Origin: Rhizobiales bacterium GAS188
GTDB lineage: Bacteria > Pseudomonadota > Alphaproteobacteria > Rhizobiales > Beijerinckiaceae
DNA: 64,000 nucleotides
Assembly: GCA_900104855.1 (NCBI GenBank)
Contig: FNSS01000001.1
Coordinates: 806,001-870,000, forward strand
Direction: 5' to 3'
Position numbers and translations under genes: made by a program. Below are positions 1 through 9,045 of the stretch, one piece after another. Below the pieces are notes generated by a model, which saw only the letters and a program-made list of their open reading frames with translations, was not told the origin of the DNA and searched no databases. Position 1 is the stretch's first letter. Every line of letters begins with the position of its first letter.

Positions 1-1683
1 GGTCGCAATCCCAGCACGCGATTGGTCGTCCGCATAGGCCGCCAAGAGATCGAGCAACTCCTCGCGCGAGCCTGCCGTAACGCACAAGCGAGTGTGGTGA
101 TGATTGCGGCGAACGGCGCAGCTCCAGGCAAAGTCGTCCAAGCCGCTATCGGTCACCGCAGTGGCAATCGGCCCCGTGCGACACGCCTCCACGTATGAGC
201 GAAGCGCGTCAGTACCGCGAGCTGAAAACACGAATAATCGCGGGCGCTCCAGCGCAGGTTCGCTGACGGTGTCCGCTTCTCGGTCGGATTGGGTCTGCCC
301 GGTCGTTTTCAGCGAGCTCTCGCCCAAGGTACTCTGGTCGTGCAGGTCCCCTCCCTGTTCCAGGATCGCATGTGCGTTCGTGCCGCCGAAACCAAAAGAG
401 CTGACCGCGGCCAACAAGGGGCGATCGGGATCGGGCCAAGCCTGCAACTCCGTCGGCACGCGGAGCTTCAAGCGTTCAAACGGTATGTTCGGATTCGGAA
501 CCCGGAAGTTTGGGTTCGGCGGAATTTGCCGATGCTTCACCGCGAGCGCTGCTTTCACCAGGCCGGCAATTCCGGAGGCGGGCTCAAGGTGCCCAATGTT
601 CGACTTCACCGAGCCGATGAAGCAGGGGTTATCATTGGACCTGCGTTCGCAAAACACCTGAGCCAAGGCCCGTGCCTCGATGGGATCTCCGACGGGCGTG
701 CCAGTGCCATGCGCCTCAATGTATTGGACCTCATCCGGAAGAATGCGAGCATCCATGCAGACCCGGCGCAGTAGAGCGACTTGCGCTTCTTCACCTGGAA
801 CCGTCAAAGAACTGGTATGTCCATCCTGATTGACCGCAGTAGCGCGAATCTGCGCGTAAACTGAATCTCCGTCCCGAACGGCATCGGAATATCGTTTCAG
901 AACAACTACTGCCGCTCCTTCGCCACGTGCGAAGCCGTCGGCGGAAGCGTCAAACGCCTTGCAACTACCTGTAGGCGATAGCATCGCCATTCGGCTAAAG
1001 TTGATGAATAGATCGGGCGTGATCAGGATGTTTACTCCGCCAGCGAGTGCAGAATCGCAGTCGCCGCTCCATAAACCCTGACAGGCGAGGTGTACTGCCA
1101 CCAGCGATGAGGAGCAGGCCGTATCGACCGCCATGCTCGGACCGTGCAAATTGAGGCAATATGAAATACGGTTGGCCGCGATGCTCATCGCGACCCCCGT
1201 AAGGCTGTGCGCGTCAATGTCAGTGAGGTTTTTATTGGTATTTTGCAACAACATGTAGTCCTGTGCCGACAGGCCAACATAAACGCCGGTCGGTGACCGC
1301 GCTAAAGCCTCAAGTTGCAGGCCTGCGTCTTCGATTGCCTCGAACGTCACCTCCAGCAAGAGTCGCTGCTGGGGGTCCATGGCGGCCGCTTCCCGCGGCG
1401 AGATGCCAAAGAAGCCGATATCGAAGAGAGCGATTGAGTCCAAAAAGCCACCCCGGCGGGAGTGCGACCGGCCTGGGGTCGCCAGCTCAGGGTGATAGAA
1501 AGTCTTCATGTTCCAGCGATCGGGGGGTACTTCGCGCGTCACCTCGACGCCGTCGCACAGTAAGCGCCAGAAGCTCTCGGGATCATTGGCGCCGCCGGGG
1601 AATCGGCAACCGATTCCGACCACGGCGATCGGTTCCCGAGCTGCGGGTCTGACTTGAACATCCGACACAACAGGCCAATTCAT
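1..1683 (-). CDS. Polyketide synthase, N-terminal ketosynthase (partial, runs off the left edge)
   Basis: Reading from the complement, one uninterrupted frame of 561 codons starts at ATG 1683 and leaves the window. Residues about 17-445 are a complete beta-ketoacyl synthase domain: active-site Cys190 (DTACSSS), His325 (EAHGTGTPVGDP), His365 (KSNIGH) and the closing SFGFGGTNAH near 429-438. This domain catalyses decarboxylative Claisen condensation on an ACP-bound chain. After it come a linker and the start of what is probably the KS-AT linker or acyltransferase region. A TGA stands 48 bases upstream in frame, and the only start between is ATG 1683, with GGGAG directly before it and AGAAGG further up. 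An N-terminal KS with no docking helix suggests a type I modular or iterative enzyme. The product cannot be told from this part. It adjoins IS remnants, consistent with an acquired island. Confidence 0.9.
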   Translation of the reverse strand, partial: MNWPVVSDVQVRPAAREPIAVVGIGCRFPGGANDPESFWRLLCDGVEVTREVPPDRWNMKTFYHPELATPGRSHSRRGGFLDSIALFDIGFFGISPREAAAMDPQQRLLLEVTFEAIEDAGLQLEALARSPTGVYVGLSAQDYMLLQNTNKNLTDIDAHSLTGVAMSIAANRISYCLNLHGPSMAVDTACSSSLVAVHLACQGLWSGDCDSALAGGVNILITPDLFINFSRMAMLSPTGSCKAFDASADGFARGEGAAVVVLKRYSDAVRDGDSVYAQIRATAVNQDGHTSSLTVPGEEAQVALLRRVCMDARILPDEVQYIEAHGTGTPVGDPIEARALAQVFCERRSNDNPCFIGSVKSNIGHLEPASGIAGLVKAALAVKHRQIPPNPNFRVPNPNIPFERLKLRVPTELQAWPDPDRPLLAAVSSFGFGGTNAHAILEQGGDLHDQSTLGESSLKTTGQTQSDREADTVSEPALERPRLFVFSARGTDALRSYVEACRTGPIATAVTDSGLDDFAWSCAVRRNHHHTRLCVTAGSREELLDLLAAYADDQSRAGIAT

Positions 1684-2092
1684 CTCCCACGCCCGCCTTC
1701 TGATAGGGCCGTAAGCTCCCCTTCAGTGCCGGGCCGCGATCGATGTCCGCGCCGTTCGGCGCGCGCAGCGCCCTAAATGTCTCGGCGAGCCAGGATCCGG
1801 CCGTCACCTGCGACCCGTCGGCAGCCTCGGTGTCCGATTTTTCGCCGGCACCCGACGTCCCGGCCAGCATGCGCATGGCCTCGGCGAAGGTCGCCCTCGA
1901 ACAGTAGGCCGCGATAAGTAAGCGAGAAATTATCCTACCAATTCCTTTCCAAGGCAAGAGCCTGAGCGAGACTCTAACTCGAAATGGCTAGTCGTCCCCT
2001 GCGTGTATCGGAAATTTCGATACGAGCGTTGTGTGAACCTAGATCCGAGCGTACCGGTGATGCTGATCGCAATCGGGCTCCATTTCCTTCGC
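1684..2092. other. Gene-poor gap upstream of the PKS gene
   Basis: No frame here has a recognisable domain. An open frame on the minus strand (1957 downward) overlaps the PKS start out of frame and resembles nothing I know. The PKS promoter should lie here, but I see no convincing -35/-10 pair. Confidence 0.4.
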
Positions 2093-2200
2093 ATGCTGTG
2101 CGATCCTTTCAAGTCGCCACAGCGGCTGGAAGCCGAAGCCAGGTCCTGCGGCATCAGCTAAACGTCCTGAGCAACGCACGCCGCGTCGTCGGCCGCGTCT
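2093..2200 (+). pseudogene. Remnant of a DDE integrase-type transposase N-terminus
   Basis: From ATG 2093 the translation begins MLCDPFKSPQRLEAEA, then needs a frame change near 2140 to continue as VLRHQLNVL. This two-part match (short MLCxLF...LEAE, then VLRHQxNVLRR) is how a common rhizobial rve-type integrase/transposase begins. The match is lost after about 2200, so only about 35 codons of a decayed, frameshifted insertion sequence remain. Family recognition is from memory of the motif. Confidence 0.5.
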
Positions 2201-2445
2201 GCGCCGGGTCGAGCAGAGTGGGGGTCCACAACGGTGCTCCTTGCCGTCTTTGAATCGCCGGTTGCATTGCAAATACATGGGCACTGATTCATCCAGAACC
2301 AGCGATTCGAAAAGAGGCTCCGTCTACACTACAGAGATTTTGCGATTGGGCACCATTGCTTCGACTCGTGTTTACTCCCGCACGAGGTTAGAATTGCCGC
2401 CGCACGGCTCGAGTTGAGAAAGTCGGGTTAAGCATCGTCGGTGTC

Positions 2446-2806
2446 ATGCAGTGCGATGACACCACTGTGCCGGTGTTGGCCAAGGCGAAGATCCGGACCG
2501 GGCGGTTGTGGACCTATGTGCCTGACAATCGACCTTTTGGCGGCGCCGATCCGCCCGCCGCGGTGTTCTTCTAGTCGCCCGATCGGGGCGGCGCGCATCC
2601 GGAGCGGCATCTCGCGGGATATGCCGGGATTCTCCAGCACGCCTATGGCGGGCTCAACGCGCTCTACAAAGCGGAGCGCGCGCCAGGTCCGATCACAGAA
2701 GCGCCATGTTGGGCGCACGCGAGACGCAAGCTGTTTGAGCTGTTTGAGCTGGCCGACATCGCGTCGAAGGCGCGTGCCAGACGATGGCCTTCACTGATTG
2801 TGGGCT
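2446..2806 (+). pseudogene. IS66-family transposase (TnpC) fragment with internal stop
   Basis: Starting at 2446 the frame reads DDTTVPVL, then TGRLWTYV, FGG, PPAAVFF, a TAG stop at 2572-2574 where IS66 proteins have Tyr, then SPDRGG, HLAGYAGILQ and ITEAPCWAHARRKLFEL. These are the successive signature blocks of the IS66 TnpC central domain, including the first catalytic Asp. The gene is truncated at both ends: the N-terminal zinc-finger half, the rest of the DDE core and TnpA/TnpB are absent. It is a dead remnant between the PKS gene and the next small gene. Confidence 0.85.
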
Positions 2807-2944
2807 GGAGTGCTTGCGGGAGCTGATCGCCGACCTCAAGCGCGGCCAGCCACCTCCGCGGCCCTGAGCGGATGCTTACGATTGACATCGCAGCCTGCTT
2901 CATTACCCTTACGTGAACTGACTTTTATCACGAGTAGAGGCGGA

Positions 2945-3262
2945 ATGAGCGATCTAGTACAATTTCTCTGCAAAGGCGACCATCCGGTAGAAGCGAGCTC
3001 GCGCCACAAAACGCGCGAGGCCCTTAAGGAACGCATCGCGGATGGTCACGTCCAGATCAAGTTCACCGACACGCGAGGAGGCACTGAAATCGGCGTGCCT
3101 GTCGACCGAAACCGCTCTGACTTACGCGGTATTGAGAATGACAACGGGTCTGCCGAGATCAAATTGGTGGGCGACCTAACGCTTGATTATGTTCCGGTAA
3201 CCTGTTTCGCCCGTATCGATCTTGCGACGCTCCAAGGTGAGGGGCATCTCGAAGTGCGGTAA
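2945..3262 (+). CDS. Conserved hypothetical protein, 105 aa
   Basis: A soluble 105-residue protein beginning MSDLVQFLCKGDHPVE, with no signal peptide or membrane segment. ATG 2945 was chosen because it is preceded by a purine-rich GTAGAGGCGGA and because the protein-like composition begins there; the frame stays open upstream but that part is low quality. It resembles small uncharacterised rhizobial proteins I have seen, with predicted alternating beta strands (HVQIKFT, AEIKLVG, LDYVPVTCFARIDL). No function can be assigned. It stands alone downstream of the IS66 remnant. Confidence 0.65.
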   Translation: MSDLVQFLCKGDHPVEASSRHKTREALKERIADGHVQIKFTDTRGGTEIGVPVDRNRSDLRGIENDNGSAEIKLVGDLTLDYVPVTCFARIDLATLQGEGHLEVR

Positions 3263-3777
3263 GAGTAGGAAGTGCGAGGTTGGCAAGAGCGGGAGTGGCA
3301 GCCTCCAGCCTCACCTCCACCTCACCGCATCTCTCTGCGCTTCCGGTACAGCAACCGTGCGGCACCCGCGCTTCCTGCCTCGTTGATAGTTCCTAAAGCA
3401 AAACGGACAATGCGAACTCCGGTTCCCGCACCGCACAGACCGGAAATATCCAGTTGTGCGCCCCCCCGCCGTGCGCGCACTGTATGGTCGCCGCGTCGGA
3501 GCGCCGGTGCAGTGAGCAGTGCGTCTTTCTGGTGAAGCTCGAAGCCCGGGGCGAGGCGCCAGAATCGAAAGTTCACCGGGCGGATACGCCTGAGGCCTGA
3601 GGCGAAGCCTCGCTAGTACCCGGAATCATGAAGGGGCGTTACGTGGATCGTTGTGCGCCTATCCCTCCCATGCGGAGCAGGAGAGCGTGCCCGCCACAGA
3701 GCCGCCGCGCCGATATGCGTCACAATTCCGCAATGCACAGAGATTAGTGCCGTCTAGCCTATTGGGAGGGGAAACGT
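3263..3777. other. Intergenic region, no recognisable gene
   Basis: About 515 bases. Short open frames on both strands have arginine- and proline-rich shadow composition and no motif. The last 20 bases carry the strong ribosome-binding purine tract (GGGAGGGGAAA) of the acid phosphatase gene. No RNA gene, terminator or repeat was noticed. Confidence 0.4.
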
Positions 3778-4470
3778 ATGATGAAGCGCGCCGCCCTCTT
3801 TGCAGCAATGCTGTTTCTTGTTTCGCCTGGTTTAGCCGGCGAGCAACCCTACGTGACGGCCGCCGACCTTGACCTGACGGCTTTCTTGCCGCGGCCTGTT
3901 CAGGCAGGAAGTGACGCCGACAAGGTGCAGCTGGCCCATGTTCTGGCCGTTCAAAAGGCGGCAAGCCCCGACCAGATCGCCCTGGCGCAGGCAGACGCCG
4001 AGGAATCCGTTTTCGACATGTATTCCCGCATGTTTGGACCGCCCTTCAATCCGCAGGCATTGCCCCAAACAACGCATCTTTTCGCTCGAGTAGGCGCGAG
4101 CGAGGACGCGACGGTAGACCCGGCAAAGCCCTTTTTCGGCCGCGTGCGCCCTTTTTTGGCGAACACAGACATCCAGGCCCTGGTCAAGCCGAGCAAGAGC
4201 GGCGCCTATCCCTCGGGCCACTCAACGCGCGTGACCGCCGTCGCAATCATCCTGACGTCGATGCTGCCCGAAAAGCGTGATGCTATATGGATGCGGGCTT
4301 CGGAATATATGCAAGGCCGGGTTGTTGGCGGAATGCACTACCAGGAAGACCTGGACGCCGGCTCTCGAACCGGATCAGCTCTTGCCGCGGCCATCATGGC
4401 AAACCCCGATTTCAAGGCGGACTATCCGCTCGTGCGGCAAGAGTTGAGGACGGCGCTCGGGCTGGAATAA
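3778..4470 (+). CDS. Secreted class A non-specific acid phosphatase (PAP2 superfamily)
   Basis: 230 residues. Residues 1-20 are a Sec signal peptide (MMKRAALFAAMLFLVSPGLA) with likely cleavage after it. The mature part carries the class A acid phosphatase signature in order: K117-x6-R124-P125, PSGH at 145-148, and R181-x5-H187-x3-D191. H148 and H187 are the expected catalytic pair (phospho-His intermediate and general acid). The enzyme should hydrolyse phosphomonoesters in the periplasm for phosphate scavenging. Length fits the PhoN/PhoC group. The start has GGGAGGGGAAACGT just before it. The gene is apparently monocistronic. The signature's usual Ser before Arg181 is Gly here. No pho box was identified. 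Confidence 0.9.
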   Translation: MMKRAALFAAMLFLVSPGLAGEQPYVTAADLDLTAFLPRPVQAGSDADKVQLAHVLAVQKAASPDQIALAQADAEESVFDMYSRMFGPPFNPQALPQTTHLFARVGASEDATVDPAKPFFGRVRPFLANTDIQALVKPSKSGAYPSGHSTRVTAVAIILTSMLPEKRDAIWMRASEYMQGRVVGGMHYQEDLDAGSRTGSALAAAIMANPDFKADYPLVRQELRTALGLE

Positions 4471-4579
4471 GAGCTTCTTGCCTGTCGCGAACCCGCCCGC
4501 TCTTGGCGGCGAATGAGCACTGCGCCCAAGACCCCATTGGCTTTCTCAGTCGTGGGGCCGATCAGTATCCTGGGGCCGA

Positions 4580-5002
4580 TCAGTCGGCGAGCTCGATCGC
4601 GTTCTCCTTGCACCAGGCTCGTAACGCGTCCTGCGTGGCCTTCGCCTCGAATTCATGCCAGCGGTCGACCGCCTTCCTGTACCCCAGCAGATCCTTGAAT
4701 CTGGCGTAGGCGCCCTTGCTCCGGAAAATATCCCGAACCTTTTCGTAGTCGTCGGGCAAGGCAGCGGCGACGAAGTCGAATACCAGCGTCCTGCCCAGAT
4801 CAAGGTCATTCTTGTGGGGAACCTCGAGGTATTTCTCGCCATCGTCGATATCCTCCGGCAGCTCTTCGACGGATTCATCCATGTAGTCGGAACGCCAATA
4901 GGTCTTGCCCGTCTCCTTGCTGATATAGGCCTGGTTCTCGCCCAACCTGCCGGAGCTGACGAAGTCAAAGGCGAACTCTAGGTCCTTGAAGCTGACGGGC
5001 AT
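4580..5002 (-). CDS. UPF0158 family protein
   Basis: 140 residues from ATG 5002 (MPVSFKDLEFAFDFV). The start favours the point where family similarity begins; an in-frame start 57 bases upstream only adds a basic, unrelated leader. The features are typical of UPF0158: an N-terminal aromatic block, a GKTYWRSD strand, an acidic ELPEDIDDGEKYLEVP segment, and a C-terminal RWHEFEAKATQDALRAWC helix. Family members are small cytosolic proteins of unknown function. It is flanked by unrelated genes and is probably transcribed alone. Confidence 0.8.
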   Translation of the reverse strand: MPVSFKDLEFAFDFVSSGRLGENQAYISKETGKTYWRSDYMDESVEELPEDIDDGEKYLEVPHKNDLDLGRTLVFDFVAAALPDDYEKVRDIFRSKGAYARFKDLLGYRKAVDRWHEFEAKATQDALRAWCKENAIELAD

Positions 5003-5170
5003 GGGGTTCCTGGGTCGACGCTGGTTGGGTCGCATTGCCTGATAGGGATTGCATATCACGACGACCGGCCGCGTGGGAATCGCGCGCTTCCTTATCCCGG
5101 CTTGCGAGACCTTTTGCAGAAATGGGCCGTGGAGGGGCGCGACCGCACTGCCCTCAATGACCCCTTGAGA

Positions 5171-6331
5171 TCAATAGGAGCGCGGCATGCCGAGCACATG
5201 CTCGGCGAGATAGCTCAGGATGAGGTTGGTCGAGATCGGCGCCACCTGGTAGAGGCGGGCTTCGCGGAATTTGCGTTCGACATCATATTCCTCGGCAAAG
5301 CCGAAGCCGCCATGTGTCTGGACGCAGGCTTCGGCCGCGGCCCAGGAGGCATCGGCCGCGAGCATCTTGGCCATATTGGCCTCGGCGCCGCAATCCCGGC
5401 CGGCCTCGAATAGCTCACAGGCCTCGCGCACCATCAGCTCGGCGGCGCGCATCTGCGCGTAGGCCCTGGCGATGGGAAATTGAACGCCCTGGTTCTGCCC
5501 AATCGGCCGACCGAAGACCACGCGCTCCTTGGCATAGGTCGTTGCTTTTTCGATGAACCATTTGGCGTCGCCGATGCATTCGGCCGCGATGAGCACACGC
5601 TCGGCATTCATGCCGGAGAGAATATAGCGAAAGCCCCTGCCCTCTTCGCCGATCAGGTTCTCGGCCGGTACGCGGACATTGTCGAAGAACACCTCGGTGG
5701 TCGAATGGTTCATCATGGTGCGGATCGGGCGGATGCTGAGCCCCGCCTCTTTCGCCTCGCGCATGTCGAGGATGAAGACCGAGAGCCCGTCGGTGCGCTT
5801 CGCGGCCTGTTCCTTCGGGCTGGTGCGCGCCAGCAGCAGCATCAGGTCGGAATATTCGGCGCGCGACGTCCAGATCTTCTGGCCGTTGACGACGTAATGG
5901 TCGCCTTGCCGCGCCGCGAAAGTCTTGATCGAGCTCGTATCGGTGCCGCTCGTCGGCTCGGTCACCCCGAAAGCCTGCAAGCGCAATTCGCCCGAGGCGA
6001 TCTTCGGCAGATAGGCCTGCTTCTGGGTTTCGTTGCCGTGGCGCAGCAGCGCCCCCATGATGTAAATCTGCGCGTGACAGGCCGCGCCATTGCAGCCGGC
6101 GCGCTGCACCTCCTCGAGAATGGCGGCGGCCGCCGAGAGCGGCAGGCCCGCGCCGCCATATTGTTCGGGGATCATGGCGGCGAGATAGCCCGCCCGCGTG
6201 AGCGCCTCGACGAATGCGAGCGGATAGGCGCTCTCGCGATCGAGCCGTCGCCAATATTCGCCAGGAAACTGGGCGCAGAGCTTCGCCACCGATTCGCGGA
6301 TGTCCGCATGGGGATCTGCAGTGTCAGGCAT
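5171..6331 (-). CDS. Acyl-CoA dehydrogenase
   Basis: 386 residues, the normal length for a soluble FAD-dependent acyl-CoA dehydrogenase, which makes the 2,3-enoyl-CoA and passes electrons to ETF. Visible blocks: N-terminal helical domain ending EQYGGAGLPLS; substrate/FAD strand FGVTEPTSGTDTSSI (about 118-132); YVVNGQKIWTSRAEYSD; FDNVRVPAENLIGEEGRGF; GRPIGQNQGVQFPIA; and the C-terminal THGGFGFAEEYDVERKFREARLYQVAPISTN. The SBV of many C-termini is replaced by a variant, so the catalytic Glu is not certain. It lies downstream of a heptamer-repeat tract, which separates it from the CaiB gene on the same strand. Confidence 0.92.
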   Translation of the reverse strand: MPDTADPHADIRESVAKLCAQFPGEYWRRLDRESAYPLAFVEALTRAGYLAAMIPEQYGGAGLPLSAAAAILEEVQRAGCNGAACHAQIYIMGALLRHGNETQKQAYLPKIASGELRLQAFGVTEPTSGTDTSSIKTFAARQGDHYVVNGQKIWTSRAEYSDLMLLLARTSPKEQAAKRTDGLSVFILDMREAKEAGLSIRPIRTMMNHSTTEVFFDNVRVPAENLIGEEGRGFRYILSGMNAERVLIAAECIGDAKWFIEKATTYAKERVVFGRPIGQNQGVQFPIARAYAQMRAAELMVREACELFEAGRDCGAEANMAKMLAADASWAAAEACVQTHGGFGFAEEYDVERKFREARLYQVAPISTNLILSYLAEHVLGMPRSY

Positions 6332-6567
6332 TTTTCAGTTCCGTTGATTGGCGAGTAGTAGTGGGTCGGGAGTAGTAAATAGTGAATAGTGAATAGTGAA
6401 TAGTGAATAGTGAAAGGCGAGCGAATAGCCAATTGGATGTCTCGAGATTTCTGTTTGGCTCACTCCTCACTCCTCACTCCTCACTCCTCACTCCTCACTC
6501 CTCACTCCTCACTCCTCACTCCTCACTCCTCACTCCTCACTACTCACCACTCACCACTCGCTACTCG
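6332..6567. repeat. Heptanucleotide tandem repeats in inverted arrangement (copy 1)
   Basis: Left arm: AGTGAAT repeated about four times from 6381, plus related flanks. Right arm: CACTCCT repeated 11 times without error from 6461 to 6537, followed by degenerate units (CACTACT, CACCACT twice, CGCTACT twice) that run to about 6579, into the end of the CaiB gene. About 45 bases of ordinary sequence separate the arms. Purine-rich units on one side face pyrimidine-rich units on the other, so the arms are roughly complementary. The same design occurs at 13502-13660. Confidence 0.9.
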
Positions 6568-7728
6568 CTACTCGCTCCGCTTAGCGTCGCCAATAACACC
6601 GCTCTCGCGCAGCTGCGCAATTCGATCCGCCGCGACGCCCCAGGCCGCCAGCGCCTTCGCGGTGTCCTGGCCTGTCGGCTGCGGCGGGGTCGGCATGTCG
6701 GGCTTGGTGCGGCTGAAGCGCGGCGCCGGCGCCGGCTGAACGATACCGCCGATTTCGACGAAAGTGCCGCGCGCCAGGTGATGGGGATGATGCGGGGCTT
6801 CCGACATCGACAGCACGGGCGCGACGCAAGCATCCGTGCCTTCGAGAATGGCGCACCATTCCGCCGCCGGCCTTGTGGCGATACGCTCGGCGATCGCCTC
6901 CCTGATGGCCGGCCAATTGGCGCGCTCGGCCGCCGAGGGCAGCGCCGCCGCGTCGATGCCGATGAGCGAATAGAATTCGGCGCGGAACTTCGTTTCGATC
7001 GCGGCGACCGAGATGTAGCGCCCATCGGCGCAGGCATAGACGTCATAATAGGGCGCGCCCGAATCGAGAATGTTCTCGCCGCGCCGGTCGTCATGCAGCC
7101 CGGCCGCATGCAGGCCGAAGAACGGCGTCATCAGCGAGGCTGCACCATCGATCATAGCAGCGTCGACGACCTGGCCCTCTCCGGATTTTTGCGCTTCGAG
7201 CAGGGCGCAAACCATGCCGAAAGCGAGATACAGGGCGCCGCCGCCATAATCGCCGATGAGATTGAGGGGCGGCGTCGGCGGCTGGCCAGCACGCCCGATC
7301 GCGTGCAGGGCGCCCGTGAGCGCGATGTAGTTCATGTCATGTCCGGCCGCCGCCGCCAGCGGCCCCTCCTGGCCCCAGCCGGTCATCCGGCCATAGACCA
7401 GGCGGGGATTGCGGCCAAGGCAAGGCTCGGGACCAAGTCCCAAGCGCTCCATGGTGCCGGGCCGGAAGCCCTCGAGCAGGGCGTCGGCCTCCGAAACGAG
7501 ATCGAGCGCCAAGGCGATGCCTTCAGGTCGCTTCAGGTCGACGATCGCCGATTGCCGGCCGCGATTGAGGAGATTGAAGCGCTCCGGCCTCTCGATGCCG
7601 AGATTGCTTACCGTCGGTCGATCCAGCCGCAGCACGGTCGCGCCCATATCGGCGAGCAGCATGGCGCACATCGGGCCAGGGCCAATGCCGGCGAACTCGA
7701 CGACACGAAAACCCGCCAACGGTCCCAT
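6568..7728 (-). CDS. CaiB/BaiF family CoA-transferase, alpha-methylacyl-CoA racemase-like
   Basis: 386 residues. The N-terminus GPLAGFRVVEFAGIGPGPMCAMLLADMGATV is characteristic of the alpha-methylacyl-CoA racemase branch of the CaiB/BaiF (class III CoA transferase) family. RPTVSNLG, NRGRQSAIVDLKRPEG, LVSEADALLEGFRPG and RLVYGRMTGWGQEGP follow in family order, with the conserved Asp of class III enzymes expected in HDMNYIALTGALH. ATG 7728 is preferred because GGAG lies ten bases upstream; GTG 7737 is also in frame. With acyl-CoA dehydrogenases on both sides it probably epimerises 2-methyl-branched acyl-CoA before beta-oxidation, though true CoA transfer is possible. The 3' end overlaps degenerate heptamer repeats. 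Confidence 0.88.
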   Translation of the reverse strand: MGPLAGFRVVEFAGIGPGPMCAMLLADMGATVLRLDRPTVSNLGIERPERFNLLNRGRQSAIVDLKRPEGIALALDLVSEADALLEGFRPGTMERLGLGPEPCLGRNPRLVYGRMTGWGQEGPLAAAAGHDMNYIALTGALHAIGRAGQPPTPPLNLIGDYGGGALYLAFGMVCALLEAQKSGEGQVVDAAMIDGAASLMTPFFGLHAAGLHDDRRGENILDSGAPYYDVYACADGRYISVAAIETKFRAEFYSLIGIDAAALPSAAERANWPAIREAIAERIATRPAAEWCAILEGTDACVAPVLSMSEAPHHPHHLARGTFVEIGGIVQPAPAPRFSRTKPDMPTPPQPTGQDTAKALAAWGVAADRIAQLRESGVIGDAKRSE

Positions 7729-7761
7729 TTCACTCACGCTCCAATGACAAGCCAGACATGA

Positions 7762-9045
7762 TCACCCCACCGCCCGCAAGATGCCATGCGCCGAGCGGGA
7801 AAGCGCCTCGCGAAATTGCGGTGCCGCGATGGCGATCATGCAGTGCGCGCGCTCGGCGAGCGTCCGGCCGCGAAGCTCGGCGACCCCGTGCTCGGTCACG
7901 ATGGCGTGGGCATCGCTGCGCAAACTGGTGACCGGTCCGCCGAGCGAGGCCACGATGCGGCTGATCTCTCCATGCTTCGCGGTCGACGGCAAGGCGATGA
8001 TCGAGCGCCCGCCCAGCGACGCATTGGCGCCGCGCACGAAATCGACTTGGCCGCCGACCGCGCCGACATATTGGCCGTTCGCCATCTCGGCATTGACCTG
8101 GCCCGACAGGTCGACCTCGATCGCCGAGTTGATGGCGACGAAACCCGGAATGCGTGCCAGCACCGCGACCGCATGCGTGTGCGAGGGCGGGCAAACGCGC
8201 AGGGAAGGATTGCGGTGCGCGAAGGCGTTGAGCCGATGCGTGCCGAGCAACAGGCCGGCGACCGTGACGCCGCGGTCGAAGGGTTTGCGCGAATTGGTCA
8301 CCACGCCTGATTCGATCAGATCCGCCACCCGATCGCCGATCATCCCGGAATGGATGCCGAGCTCGCGATGCTGGTGGAGCGCTGTCAGGATGGCATCGGG
8401 GATGGCACCGATGCCAGTCTGGATGGTGGCGCCGTCCGGGATCAGCGCCGCGACGCGTGCCGCAATCTCCTCCTCGGTCTCACCACAACGGCTCGGTTTC
8501 AATTCGACGGGAGGTTGCGTGGCCTCGACATAGTGGTCGATGCGCAGATCCGCCGGGATTTCGGCGCCGTATGTCCAGGGAGCGTCGGGGTTGACCTCCG
8601 CGATCACGAGGGGCGCCTTTCGGCAAGCGGCCGCCACATAGTCGTTGGCGAGACCAAGGCTCATGCCCGTTCCGTCGGCCGCAGGCGCAAGCTGCAGGAG
8701 CACGACGTCGGCGCTGAGATGCCCGCCGGCGAACAGCTCCGGGAGCTTGCCGTAGTGGACGGGGTGGATGTCGAGCCGGCCGGCCTTGGCAAGGCGTGCC
8801 GCATTGCCGAGCGCGCCGAAGCTCGAGAAGGCGATGCCGTCGGAATCCTCCGGCCTGAAGGTCTCGGATGAGACGACGCCGAGAAAGATCCGCAGGGGGC
8901 CGATGGCATGCCGCTGCCGCATCAAGGCCTGAGTGAGGCCGAGCGGCTCCGACGTGCCCTGCCCGACAACGATCCGGGAGCCGGGCGCGATCAGGCTCGA
9001 GAGCCGGTCGACGGAGATGACAGACGGCGTCACCGGCAGGCTCAA
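7762..9045 (-). CDS. Acetyl-CoA hydrolase/transferase family protein (4-hydroxybutyrate CoA-transferase-like)
   Basis: 427 residues covering both family I CoA-transferase domains. Seen: GSRIVVGQGTSEPLGL near the N-terminus, a central IQTGIGAIPDAIL, GIHSGMIGDRVADLIESG, then FVAINSAIEVDLSGQVNAEM, in which the conserved Glu probably forms the glutamyl-CoA thioester, and C-terminal VTEHGVAELRGRTLAERA. It would move CoA between acetyl-CoA and an organic acid, activating a substrate or releasing a product. ATG 9045 overlaps the stop of the upstream dehydrogenase gene (ATGA at 9042-9045), so the two are translationally coupled. Confidence 0.9.
   Translation of the reverse strand: MSLPVTPSVISVDRLSSLIAPGSRIVVGQGTSEPLGLTQALMRQRHAIGPLRIFLGVVSSETFRPEDSDGIAFSSFGALGNAARLAKAGRLDIHPVHYGKLPELFAGGHLSADVVLLQLAPAADGTGMSLGLANDYVAAACRKAPLVIAEVNPDAPWTYGAEIPADLRIDHYVEATQPPVELKPSRCGETEEEIAARVAALIPDGATIQTGIGAIPDAILTALHQHRELGIHSGMIGDRVADLIESGVVTNSRKPFDRGVTVAGLLLGTHRLNAFAHRNPSLRVCPPSHTHAVAVLARIPGFVAINSAIEVDLSGQVNAEMANGQYVGAVGGQVDFVRGANASLGGRSIIALPSTAKHGEISRIVASLGGPVTSLRSDAHAIVTEHGVAELRGRTLAERAHCMIAIAAPQFREALSRSAHGILRAVG

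Noticed and set aside
1583-1957. Minus-strand frame upstream of the PKS start
   Set aside because: It is not in frame with the ketosynthase and has no recognisable domain; it might be a real small gene but nothing supports it.
6403-7761. 452-codon plus-strand frame with repeated SLLTPHS
   Set aside because: The repeat peptide is the translated heptamer array and the rest is antisense to the CaiB gene.
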